Positions 17,054-24,959 of a stretch of 42,163 nt of DNA are shown here, in pieces. Below the pieces are notes generated by a model. It did not search any database. It saw only the letters and a program-made list of their open reading frames with translations, and was not told where the DNA came from. Source of the DNA: Nitrospinota bacterium (GTDB taxonomy: Bacteria; Nitrospinota; Nitrospinia; Nitrospinales; VA-1); assembly GCA_009873655.1 (NCBI GenBank), contig WAIB01000022.1, positions 1 to 42,163 on the forward strand. The letters are read 5' to 3'. Position 1 is the first letter of the stretch. Every line of letters starts with the position of its first letter. The translations under genes and the position numbers were made by a program.

Positions 17054-18020
17054 GAATTCTGAAACCCTGACAACTGTCCTTATCAGTGACCTTGATCGGG
17101 AAGACCGGTTGACCGACTTTTCTATTAACCCCGCCGGTTGTCCGGAAAAATTACTGGACTCTGTTAAAGAAGTCGGTATACGCCATCCTATAAGCATTTG
17201 CTCTGCAAATAAACCTTATAAAATTATCAGCGGTCATAAACGGGTTCAGGCCGCAATAAAATCAGGTCTTAAAAGCATCCCGGCTTTTTTAGTCCCGTCC
17301 ATGGATGATGCCCTGGTGAAAAACCTGAAAGAAAATTTTGCATTGAGAAATTATAGCGATGTTGAAAAGGGACGTATTCTCAACAAACTCATTGCAGAAG
17401 GTATCCAGGAAGAAACCATCATCGAATTATATATGCCTTTACTGGAATTGGAACGCAGTAAAAAGATTTTTCGCGAACTGGCTTCTGTGGAAAAGATACG
17501 TCCCGGATTACAAAAACTATTGCACCGATCCAATGTACCCGTCAAAGTTTTCCAGGTTTTCTTTTCCTGGGACCCTGAAAATCAGGAAGCGGCGGAAAAA
17601 TTTTTTTCCGTTACGCGACCGGGGGTGAATAAATGGAGAGATCTTCTGGAATTAATAGAGGAAATATCCAGGCGGGATGGCGTACCTCCAAAAAATATTT
17701 TTTCATCGCCCGAAACTCACGAAACTCTCAATGACAATGGTCTCACCCCTCCACAAAAATACGACCGAATCCAGGAAAGTTTGCGGGAAAAAAGGTATCC
17801 GGTTTTTTCGGATTTAAAAAAACAGGTCGCACGTGCTCTTGATGAAATGAAACTGGACGATGAAACCCGATTCAAATATCATGAAGCTTTTGAAAGCGAT
17901 GAAATGAAACTGGAGTTAAAATTTCGAGATGAACGGGAACTTTCCCGACAGGTAGAAAAAATTTTTCATGCCCTGCAATCGGGTTCGGTGGAAAAGCTTA
18001 TAAAAATAATAAGGGGATAA
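17052..18020 (+). CDS. ParB/Spo0J-like nuclease-domain protein of unknown role
   Basis: A 322-residue protein whose first 110 residues match the ParB N-terminal fold: LLDSVKEVGIRHPISI (about 36-51), YKIISGHKRVQAAIKSG (about 56-72, the ParB box usually written GERR), IPAFLV, and ENFALRNYSDVEKGRILN (about 95-112). The rest is helical with no motif I recognise; there is no obvious ParB helix-turn-helix or C-terminal dimerisation domain, and no parA is nearby, so it is unlikely to be the chromosome partition ParB. It is the only plus-strand gene between 9.6 and 23.4 kb. No Shine-Dalgarno is visible; its ATG (17052-17054) overlaps the divergent lipoprotein ATG. Function unknown. Confidence 0.8.
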   Translation: MNSETLTTVLISDLDREDRLTDFSINPAGCPEKLLDSVKEVGIRHPISICSANKPYKIISGHKRVQAAIKSGLKSIPAFLVPSMDDALVKNLKENFALRNYSDVEKGRILNKLIAEGIQEETIIELYMPLLELERSKKIFRELASVEKIRPGLQKLLHRSNVPVKVFQVFFSWDPENQEAAEKFFSVTRPGVNKWRDLLELIEEISRRDGVPPKNIFSSPETHETLNDNGLTPPQKYDRIQESLREKRYPVFSDLKKQVARALDEMKLDDETRFKYHEAFESDEMKLELKFRDERELSRQVEKIFHALQSGSVEKLIKIIRG

Positions 18021-18098
18021 AGGAGACCGGAATTCATCAAGGGTATCAGGGGAATTGTATCGCAGCAAAGGGAACAATTGAGTCCAGCATCACGCTTG

Positions 18099-19343
18099 CT
18101 AGAAGTAGCGTTTGCGGGGGGTGATGACTTTTTTAAATTCGTCCGGGCCGGTTTTATATTTTTTATAAAGTTCTTCAAGGCGGGCGCGTGACTGTGCCAA
18201 CTCTTTTAACATTTGCTGTTCCGACAAAAACCTTTGGGTGATGATGCAATGAGTGATCGCCTTCGCACCTGATAGTCTTTCATCGTAGGCTTCGCTGAGC
18301 CGTTCGTGGGCTTTGATATGTTCGGGATTAAAATAGACCACCTCGCGAAGTATATCGATTTCCTCACCCGGCTGGCCGGTGAACCTTACATCCATACTGA
18401 TCTGGAAAAGGTTTTCTGCCAAGGCATCGTTGGCCGTCTCGTTGTCAGGGCTCAACTCCACTGCTTTTCGCAAAGGTTCCTCTGCGGGCCGGTATCTTTT
18501 TAATTTCATCAATGCCGCCCCCAGCTTGAAATAACCCTCAGCACCGTACTTTGGACTGTGCTTGATGGCCCGCCGTAAAGGTACAATACAGTCCTCATAT
18601 TCTTTTAGTTTAAAATAAAGCATGCCCAACCTGAGGTTTGGCATGGAAGCCGTGGGGTCTGCCGAAATGGCCTCTTTATAATGTTTGATTGCCTTTTTGG
18701 TATTACTCAGTTTGCTGTAAACCTCACCAAAATTGTAATGGGCCTGCACGGCGAGGTTTTTATCCAGGTTCAAGGCGTCTTGAATTTTTCCGAGTGCCTC
18801 ATTGTAACGCCCCAACTCGGTATAACAAATCCCCATGGACAAATGGGCAGGACCAAAAGTAGGAATGATTTTGACCGCCTCCTTAAAATGGTTTTCGGAT
18901 TCCCGCTGGTTCTTCATGCGTCCGTAAGATGTGGACAAATTGGAATGGGCCTGGCAAAGGGCTTTCTTGACCGCCTCGCTTTCCGGATCAAGGCGCATGG
19001 CTTCTTTTAAATTTTCTACCGCGTCATCGTCACGGCCCATTTCCATTTGCGCCCGGCCCAATTGCAAACGGGCGCTTTTATTTTCGGGTTCCTTATTAAC
19101 TACTTCACGTAAGGGGGGGATGGCGTCCCCGTAACGATGCATTTCAATATAAACTTCGCCAAGGTCATATAAAATTTTTGTATCTTCAGGGTTTTTCAGA
19201 GAGGCTTCTTTAAGCCTGTCTGCCAGGGCCTTGAGCTCCGCTGGGCTGCGTACTTCTACCTCCTCTTCGGCGGGGCTGGCTTTTCCCCAAAGTAATAGTT
19301 TTTCTATAACCCCTTTAAACCAGGCTTTAAACTTATCTATCAT
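18099..19343 (-). CDS. tetratricopeptide repeat protein
   Basis: A 414-residue protein with about nine TPR units from residue 40 to 370, for example TKILYDLGEVYIEMHRYGDA, KSARLQLGRAQMEMGRDDDA, GPAHLSMGICYTELGRYNEA and GAEGYFKLGAALMKLKRYRP. TPRs make protein-protein contact surfaces. There is no clear signal peptide: the start MIDKFKAWFKGVIEKLLLWG is amphipathic and could associate with the membrane surface. The C-terminal 45 residues are charged and coiled-coil-like. It lies between the ParB-like gene (convergent, 78 bases) and the DegT aminotransferase (125 bases upstream). The partner is unknown; a role in envelope or polysaccharide assembly is a guess from the neighbours. Confidence 0.85.
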   Translation of the reverse strand: MIDKFKAWFKGVIEKLLLWGKASPAEEEVEVRSPAELKALADRLKEASLKNPEDTKILYDLGEVYIEMHRYGDAIPPLREVVNKEPENKSARLQLGRAQMEMGRDDDAVENLKEAMRLDPESEAVKKALCQAHSNLSTSYGRMKNQRESENHFKEAVKIIPTFGPAHLSMGICYTELGRYNEALGKIQDALNLDKNLAVQAHYNFGEVYSKLSNTKKAIKHYKEAISADPTASMPNLRLGMLYFKLKEYEDCIVPLRRAIKHSPKYGAEGYFKLGAALMKLKRYRPAEEPLRKAVELSPDNETANDALAENLFQISMDVRFTGQPGEEIDILREVVYFNPEHIKAHERLSEAYDERLSGAKAITHCIITQRFLSEQQMLKELAQSRARLEELYKKYKTGPDEFKKVITPRKRYF

Positions 19344-19453
19344 TTTCCCACTTAAAAGGTTTTAGCGGTCTACGTTTCAAGTTTAATGAAGATAGAAAGT
19401 ATAAAGGGACAATAGTAATAGGAGCAAATGGTTTTACCCGCTACCCAATACCA

Positions 19454-19468
19454 CCGGGCGTTGCCCGG
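19454..19468 (-). terminator. GC-rich hairpin directly after the aminotransferase stop
   Basis: CCGGGC GTT GCCCGG is a perfect 6-bp stem with a 3-base loop that abuts the stop codon (19469-19471). No T-run follows on the minus strand, so it may be a transcript 3'-end stabiliser or a rho-assisted terminator rather than an intrinsic one. Confidence 0.4.
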
Positions 19469-20641
19469 CTAGCGTCGGAATTTTTTGATAAGGGCCCGCA
19501 CCGTGTCGATAACCCTGTTTACATCGGCTTCAGACATTTTTGGGTAAAGCGGAAGGGTAAGAATACGCTCGGAATAATTTGAGGCAATTGGATAGTCTTG
19601 TGGCTTGGTGTTGAAATTTTCAATGTAAAAAGGTTGCAGATGCAATGCAATATAATGAACGGCAACCCCAATGCCCGATCCCTGCATGGCATCGAGAAAT
19701 CCATCCCGATCGACCGTTAACTGCTCGAGATTCAATGCAACCACATAAATATGATAGGCATGTTCAATATCTTCATGACGGGTCAGAATTTCTATTTCGG
19801 GAACATCGGCAAGACCCCGGTCATACATGGCAACATATTTCTGCCTTAGTTTCAAAAACGAATCGACTTTTTTCAGTTGATGGATTCCAATCGACGCATT
19901 GATATCGGACATATTGCATTTATGTCCTGCCATTTTCTGTTCCCAGTGGGTGTAGCCTGCTTTTCCGTATCGTTTCCATGCATCCCGGCTGATTCCCTGC
20001 AGGCGCATGACAAGGAGTTTCTCTGCCAATTCATCGTCATTGGTGACCACCATTCCCCCCTCACCCGTGGTTATATTTTTATTGGCGTAAAAACTGAATG
20101 AGGTTGTATTGCCCATGTTCCCCACTTTATTTCCCTTGTATTTTGTTTCCAGGGCATGGGCTCCATCTTCAATCACCAGCAAATTATATTTTTTGGCGAT
20201 TGCATTGATGGCATCCATATCGCAGGGGTGTCCGGAATAATGGACCGGTATGATGGCCCGGGTTCGCGGTGTGATTTTTTCTTCAATTTTATTGGGGTCG
20301 ATGAGCAAAGTTCCCGGCTCAATATCCACCAGCACCGGTTTCATTTTTTGCAGGAGAATCACGTTTGCCGTTGCGGGAAATGTCATCGAAGTCGTAATGA
20401 CCTCATCTCCCTCGGGAAAACCCTGGGCTTCCAACGCAAGATGCAAGCCAGCCGTACAGGAATTTAGAGCGATAGCGTGTTTACACCCAATATAATCGCT
20501 GAAGGCTTCTTCAAACTTTTTGGTTTTTGGCCCCGTGGTCAACCATCCTGAATTTAAGGTATCTTCCACTTCAAGATGTTCCTCTTTCCCAAGCCAGGAC
20601 TTGTGAAACGGCAAATCAATCTTCATTCTTTTCTCATCCAC
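19469..20641 (-). CDS. DegT/DnrJ/EryC1/StrS aminotransferase, candidate GnnB
   Basis: A PLP-dependent sugar aminotransferase of 390 residues. The family Lys is Lys188 in SFYANKNITTGEGG, the PLP-contacting VIEDGAHALE is at about 157-166, and the N-terminal GWLTTGPKTKKFEEAFSDYIG is typical of UDP-keto-sugar transaminases. The start chosen is GTG at 20641, sharing one base with the upstream stop (TAGTG); an ATG at 20626 is an alternative that would drop five residues. GnnB, which converts UDP-3-keto-GlcNAc to UDP-GlcNAc3N, is in this family and a GnnA-like gene lies in the lpx operon about 14 kb away, so GnnB is a reasonable candidate. Transaminases for O-antigen sugars look alike, so this remains inference. 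Confidence 0.85.
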   Translation of the reverse strand: MDEKRMKIDLPFHKSWLGKEEHLEVEDTLNSGWLTTGPKTKKFEEAFSDYIGCKHAIALNSCTAGLHLALEAQGFPEGDEVITTSMTFPATANVILLQKMKPVLVDIEPGTLLIDPNKIEEKITPRTRAIIPVHYSGHPCDMDAINAIAKKYNLLVIEDGAHALETKYKGNKVGNMGNTTSFSFYANKNITTGEGGMVVTNDDELAEKLLVMRLQGISRDAWKRYGKAGYTHWEQKMAGHKCNMSDINASIGIHQLKKVDSFLKLRQKYVAMYDRGLADVPEIEILTRHEDIEHAYHIYVVALNLEQLTVDRDGFLDAMQGSGIGVAVHYIALHLQPFYIENFNTKPQDYPIASNYSERILTLPLYPKMSEADVNRVIDTVRALIKKFRR

Positions 20642-21381
20642 TATTTAACTGCATGACGATCTGTGTCGGGCATGGCCAATAAACTATCGGGGTCAAAATG
20701 TACATATTCTTTTTTCTCCCATGCATCATTGTTATTGGGAATAAAGTACAGGGTTTTCATTCCACCGCTGATAGAAGAAGCGTCTGTGAGAACCGTAATC
20801 ACCCATTTGCCATTGACCTTTTCCCAATAATCTACATGCGGACGGATCATGTCAAATGCAATATCCTCACGGACCAGGGCAGGGTTGATTCTTTCTCGTC
20901 CCTTTAACATTATTTTTACCATGGCATATTTTCCATCTTTACTAATGGAGATTTTTTCAAGCTCATATCTTTTTACCTTAATAAAAGGATTATAAAACCA
21001 TTTGTAATAGTTTGGTCTTGGAAATCCCAAAGCATCTTTTTTTGTATAATTCTTTTTAATATAATCCAAAGGCGGAAGCATTCCTCCGGAAATATGGCCC
21101 ATCACTCCTTCCCGGTAGCCCGCAACAAGACGTCCTTCAAAGTATAAAAACTCTTCCAGTGACACCTGTTTCTTGTATTCAGGATGCTGAAATTCGTAAG
21201 CCCCTTTCAAGTCATTTTTCAAACGTTTATCAAAATATACTTTTTCCAGTTTATTGATTTCCCGGGCTTCCTTTAAGACGGCATCTCCCACTTCCGCCCA
21301 GCTGGCACTCGCTGTCGAGAAACCACTCAGAAACAACAATCCAGCAAACAGATAAACTGTTATTTTTAAAAGCTTTTTCAT
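20641..21381 (-). CDS. exported protein of unknown function
   Basis: The ATG at 21381 follows a strong ribosome site (AGGAGA) and starts a signal peptide of about 27 residues ending near STASASWAEVG; the longer frame from 21489 has no such features. The mature part is about 220 residues with alternating charged and aromatic strands (RPNYYKWFYNPFIKVKRYEL, YAMVKIMLKGRERINPALVR, DMIRPHVDYWEKVNGKWVI). The segment DYWEKVNGKWVITVL resembles the end of NTF2-like or SnoaL-like folds, but I would not assign it. It is translationally coupled to the aminotransferase (stop and GTG start share a base), so it probably works in the same envelope pathway. Function unknown. Confidence 0.75.
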   Translation of the reverse strand: MKKLLKITVYLFAGLLFLSGFSTASASWAEVGDAVLKEAREINKLEKVYFDKRLKNDLKGAYEFQHPEYKKQVSLEEFLYFEGRLVAGYREGVMGHISGGMLPPLDYIKKNYTKKDALGFPRPNYYKWFYNPFIKVKRYELEKISISKDGKYAMVKIMLKGRERINPALVREDIAFDMIRPHVDYWEKVNGKWVITVLTDASSISGGMKTLYFIPNNNDAWEKKEYVHFDPDSLLAMPDTDRHAVK

Positions 21382-21539
21382 TCTAATTCTCCTGTTCAAA
21401 TAACTGCTTTTGCGACTTGAATCTAGATCGTTAACAAGGTTTTTGTCTATTTCTGCATAGAGCATCGTTGTCTTAACGGCAAACCTCAAATTTTAGTTGA
21501 GAGTTCTAAACCGATTCCTGAAAAAACGGGTCTTTAAAT

Positions 21540-23381
21540 CTAAATTTTCGCCTTTTCCTGATTTTGGGTTGTCTGCAACCTTTCTGCTAAATTTCGGGTG
21601 ATTCCCGGCAGGGCGGTTAAATCTTCAAGCGATGCTTTTTGAATATTTTCCAGGTTTCCGAATTGCTTCAGCAGCATCAGGCGCCGTTTTTTTCCAATTC
21701 CAGGGATGGATTCCAGAGGCGATTCCAAAGTTTTCTTGCCCCGCAATTTTCTGTGATAGGAAATCGCAAACCGATGCGCCTCATCGCGGATACGTTGCAT
21801 TAAAAAACGGGATGGAGAGTTTTCTTTAAAGAGGACCGGTTTTTTCTTTTGAGGCAAGTAAACTTCATCGGTGGCAAGGTTGTTTCGAAATTTTCCTTTA
21901 GCAATACACGCCAGGTCTATACGATTTTCAAGGTCCAGTGCCTGCAGAACATCCTGACCCGCATGCAGATGGCCTTTGCCCCCGTCAATGAGTATGAGGT
22001 TGGGCAAGGGAGCATTTTCTTCAAGCAAGCGGCTGTAGCGGCGAGTCATCACTTCTCTCAACATGGCATAATCGTCAATGCCCTTTACTGTTTTGATTTT
22101 ATATCGGCGGAACCGGGATTTCTCGGCGAAGGCGTTTTCAAAGACCACCATTGAGCCAACTGCATGGGATCCGGAAATATTTGACAAGTCAAATCCTTCA
22201 ATGACCTCGGGAAAATTTTTCAAACCCAAAGCAGTTTGCAGTTCTTCAAGTGAACGGGTTCCTACTTCACCTTTATCCTGTTCCATTCTCATTGCGAAGT
22301 TGGCATTTTCTTCCGCCATTCTTATCAGGTCGCGTTTTTTTCCTATCACAGGAACTTCAAGGCGGACACGGGTTCCCTTTTTTTCTGATAACCAACTGGC
22401 AATCAAATCGGAATCTTCTATGGGATGTGGCAATAAAATTTCCGCGGGCAGCATGGTTTCTTCAGCATAGTATTGTTTGATGAAAGAGGAAAGGGTTTCG
22501 TCTTCTTCCATTTCGTTAAGCGATTTCAATTTAAAGATTTTTTCACCCAGCATTTTTCCTGATCGAATGATCAATACCTGTGCCATGGCCTGTTCCTTTT
22601 CAGAGCAATAGGCAATGACATCCTGATCTTCGAGTGAAGTGGAAATAATTTTTTGCTTATCGAGTACCGTTTGCACCGCCGCAATTTTATCGCGTAATAC
22701 GGCGGCTTCTTCATACCGGGTTTCAAGGGATGCGGCTTCCATTTTGGCTTTAAGGTTCTTTATCAAAACCGTATTTTTTCCTTTCAGGAACAGGGAAACG
22801 TCCTTTACTATTTCGGAATAGTCCTGCTGGGAAACCAGACCGGCACAAGGTGCGAGACATCGTCCCATCTGGTGATTCAGGCAGGGACGTCGTACAGGGC
22901 TGCCATCTAATTTATCTTTACTCTGGCGAAGCGGAAAAATTTTATAAATCAGGCGAATGGTCTCTCGGACCTCCTTCACCATGGTATAAGGGCCAAAATA
23001 GGTTGCTTTATCTTTTTTAACTCGACGCACAACTTCTAAACGGGGAAATTTTTCCTGCGTGGTCAAACGCAAATAAGGATAATGCTTATCATCTTTCAGC
23101 AGGACATTGTATTTCGGCTGATGTTTTTTTATGAAATTGCTTTCAAGGATGAGGGCCTCAGCTTCTGTATTTGTAGTCAGAAACTTGATATCATCCACCT
23201 TGCCTAAAAACATCCGCGTTCTGGGATGAAGGTTCCGGGAATTTTGAAAATAAGAACGTACGCGGTTTTTTAAAACCTTGGCCTTGCCTATATAAAGGAT
23301 TTCCGACCGGCGATCCTTCATGATATAAATTCCGGGTAATCTGGGAATTTTCTCTATAATATCTTTGATTTTTTTTTCCAG
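21540..23381 (-). CDS. uvrC: excinuclease ABC subunit C, apparent CTG start
   Basis: UvrC makes the two incisions around DNA lesions bound by UvrAB. The product has the GIY-YIG nuclease at the N-terminus, a Cys-rich linker (CLNHQMGRCLAPCAG), a UVR domain, the RNase H-like endonuclease domain (GFDLSNISGSH, LILIDGGKGHL) and a C-terminal helix-hairpin-helix pair (ESIPGIGKKRRLMLL). The first ATG (23321) would cut off the GIY half of the nuclease: the codons just upstream, 23322-23333, read P-adjacent GIYI. Reading on upstream in frame gives LEEKKIKDIIEKIPRLPGIYIMKD-like family sequence back to CTG at 23381, placed 5 bases after a perfect AGGAGG. With that start the protein is 613 residues, the usual length. 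A nine-A run lies just after the CTG, so a sequencing slip is the alternative. Confidence 0.93.
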   Translation of the reverse strand: MEKKIKDIIEKIPRLPGIYIMKDRRSEILYIGKAKVLKNRVRSYFQNSRNLHPRTRMFLGKVDDIKFLTTNTEAEALILESNFIKKHQPKYNVLLKDDKHYPYLRLTTQEKFPRLEVVRRVKKDKATYFGPYTMVKEVRETIRLIYKIFPLRQSKDKLDGSPVRRPCLNHQMGRCLAPCAGLVSQQDYSEIVKDVSLFLKGKNTVLIKNLKAKMEAASLETRYEEAAVLRDKIAAVQTVLDKQKIISTSLEDQDVIAYCSEKEQAMAQVLIIRSGKMLGEKIFKLKSLNEMEEDETLSSFIKQYYAEETMLPAEILLPHPIEDSDLIASWLSEKKGTRVRLEVPVIGKKRDLIRMAEENANFAMRMEQDKGEVGTRSLEELQTALGLKNFPEVIEGFDLSNISGSHAVGSMVVFENAFAEKSRFRRYKIKTVKGIDDYAMLREVMTRRYSRLLEENAPLPNLILIDGGKGHLHAGQDVLQALDLENRIDLACIAKGKFRNNLATDEVYLPQKKKPVLFKENSPSRFLMQRIRDEAHRFAISYHRKLRGKKTLESPLESIPGIGKKRRLMLLKQFGNLENIQKASLEDLTALPGITRNLAERLQTTQNQEKAKI

Positions 23382-23386
23382 GGAAA

Positions 23387-23392
23387 CCTCCT
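23387..23392 (-). promoter_or_regulatory. Shine-Dalgarno site that fixes the uvrC start
   Basis: The minus strand reads AGGAGG here, five bases before the in-frame CTG at 23381-23379. No in-frame ATG, GTG or TTG lies between this site and the GIY motif. The nearest ATG upstream (23401) is in another frame and runs to a stop within 16 codons. Confidence 0.65.
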
Positions 23393-23435
23393 GTATGGCA
23401 TTCTTTTGTTATCTTAAAAATATACTCCTATTTTC

Positions 23436-24797
23436 ATGAAGACCGAAAGCAATAATCAACGCGGGTTTTGGGGAAGCCGGTTGGGGTTCATTCTGGCCGC
23501 GTCAGGTTCGGCAATCGGGCTCGGTAATGTATGGAAGTTTCCATATATTGTCGGCGAAAACGGGGGAGGCGCCTTCGTCTTAATTTATCTCGTCTGCATT
23601 TTTATTATTGGCACTCCTATTATGCTTGCAGAGTTTACTTTGGGACGAAAGACCCACCTTAATCCCGTGGGTGCATTCAATTCCCTCAAACCGGAATCGG
23701 CTTATACCGGAATCGGTTATATGGGAGTGCTGGCAGGATTTCTCATTCTTTCCTTTTATGGTGTGGTGGGCGGGTGGACTTTCGCGTATGTGGTCAAATC
23801 CATAACCGGGAGCGTTCTGTCCTTCACTTCTCCTAAGGAAGCAGGCGTTTTTTTCGGGAACTTTATCAGCAGTACGGGGGAGGCCCTTCTTTACCATGCC
23901 TTGTTCATGGGAGTTTGTATCGGCATCGTCCTCAGGGGAGTACACGGGGGTATAGAAAGGGCTTGTGATATTTTAATGCCAACCCTGGTTTTGTTCCTTT
24001 TCCTCCTGATGGTCCGTTCCCTTACCCTTGATGGGGCAATGGAAGGAGTGACTTTTTATTTGAGTCCTGACTTCAGCAAAATCAGCGCCAATACGGTTCT
24101 CATTGCTTTAGGCCAGGCTTTTTTCTCTCTCAGCCTGGGTATGGGGTGCATGATCACCTATGGAAGTTATCTTTCTGAAAAGGAAAATCTGACCTCCTCC
24201 ACGGTTTATGTTGTGATATTCGATACCCTCATTGCCTTATTGGTAGGAATGGTTATATTCCCCGCTGTATTCGCTATGGGCCTCGAGCCGGCAGAAGGGC
24301 CAAGCCTGGTATTCAGCGTATTGCCTGCCGTTTTCACAAGTATGCCCATGGGCCATCTGGTTTCGGTTATCTTTTTCACCCTTCTTGCGATTGCCGCGAT
24401 TACCTCCGGTATTTCCTTATTAGAAGTTGTTGTCGCCTATTTCATAGACCAAAGGGAATGGCCGCGCAAAAAAGCGGTGGTCATTGTGGGTTTGGCTATC
24501 TTTGCATTTGGGGTACCCAGCGGTTTGTCATTTGGCGTCATGGCTGAATGGAAACTCATGGGAATGACCTTTTTCGATCATGTCGATAATGTTGCTTCCA
24601 ACTACCTGCTGCCATTGGGAGGAATGTTAACGGCCATCTTCGTAGGCTGGGTCTGGGGAACCAAAAACGCGCATGTAGAAATAGAAAAACATGAAAACCT
24701 TTTTGGATTTCCCTGGGCGCAATGCTGGGAGTTTTTAATCCGGTACATAACCCCTGTGGCTGTGGGTATTGTTTTTCTCGCGAAGGTTCTTCCCTGA
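23436..24797 (+). CDS. sodium:neurotransmitter symporter family (LeuT-fold) transporter
   Basis: A 453-residue inner-membrane transporter with about 11-12 membrane helices. The TM1 signature SRLGFILAASGSAIGLGNVW followed by KFPYIVGENGGGAF (about residues 14-47) holds the unwound sodium and substrate site of LeuT-type transporters, and TM6 FFSLSLGMGCMITYGSYL (about 230-247) matches the second half of that site. Bacterial members carry amino acids or similar small solutes with sodium; the substrate cannot be read from sequence. It diverges from uvrC with only 54 bases between, and shows no clear Shine-Dalgarno. A CbiZ-like remnant begins right at its stop codon. Confidence 0.93.
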   Translation: MKTESNNQRGFWGSRLGFILAASGSAIGLGNVWKFPYIVGENGGGAFVLIYLVCIFIIGTPIMLAEFTLGRKTHLNPVGAFNSLKPESAYTGIGYMGVLAGFLILSFYGVVGGWTFAYVVKSITGSVLSFTSPKEAGVFFGNFISSTGEALLYHALFMGVCIGIVLRGVHGGIERACDILMPTLVLFLFLLMVRSLTLDGAMEGVTFYLSPDFSKISANTVLIALGQAFFSLSLGMGCMITYGSYLSEKENLTSSTVYVVIFDTLIALLVGMVIFPAVFAMGLEPAEGPSLVFSVLPAVFTSMPMGHLVSVIFFTLLAIAAITSGISLLEVVVAYFIDQREWPRKKAVVIVGLAIFAFGVPSGLSFGVMAEWKLMGMTFFDHVDNVASNYLLPLGGMLTAIFVGWVWGTKNAHVEIEKHENLFGFPWAQCWEFLIRYITPVAVGIVFLAKVLP

Positions 24798-24940
24798 CGC
24801 CCCCGGTTAAAATTGACCTGTTCGAAAGAACCCTTGTTGTACGTCTTCCTAATACTTTTCGAGTATTGAGCTGGGGACCTTTTAATCCCGGACAAACACA
24901 AACCCGTTGTCTTTTCAATCACCAATTGGATGAAAAAGAC
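24794..24940 (+). pseudogene. remnant resembling the N-terminus of CbiZ (adenosylcobinamide amidohydrolase)
   Basis: In a plus-strand frame different from the symporter, 24806-24940 encodes VKIDLFERTLVVRLPNT then FRVLSWGPFNPGQTQTR and CLFNHQLDEKD. The pattern (F)xxTLVVRLP, xxLSxxP-xxxG and the conserved Asn near residue 38 match the first 50 residues of CbiZ (Pfam family of adenosylcobinamide amidohydrolases, which salvage cobinamides). After about residue 45 the resemblance stops and the frame runs antisense to the end of the trmB gene, so about 150 or more residues of a normal CbiZ are missing. A CTG codon at 24794 overlaps the symporter stop (CTGA), where an ATGA-type coupled start would be expected. 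Family recognition is from memory and unverified. Confidence 0.5.
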
Positions 24941-24959
24941 AGCCCTTCCATGCGGGAGT

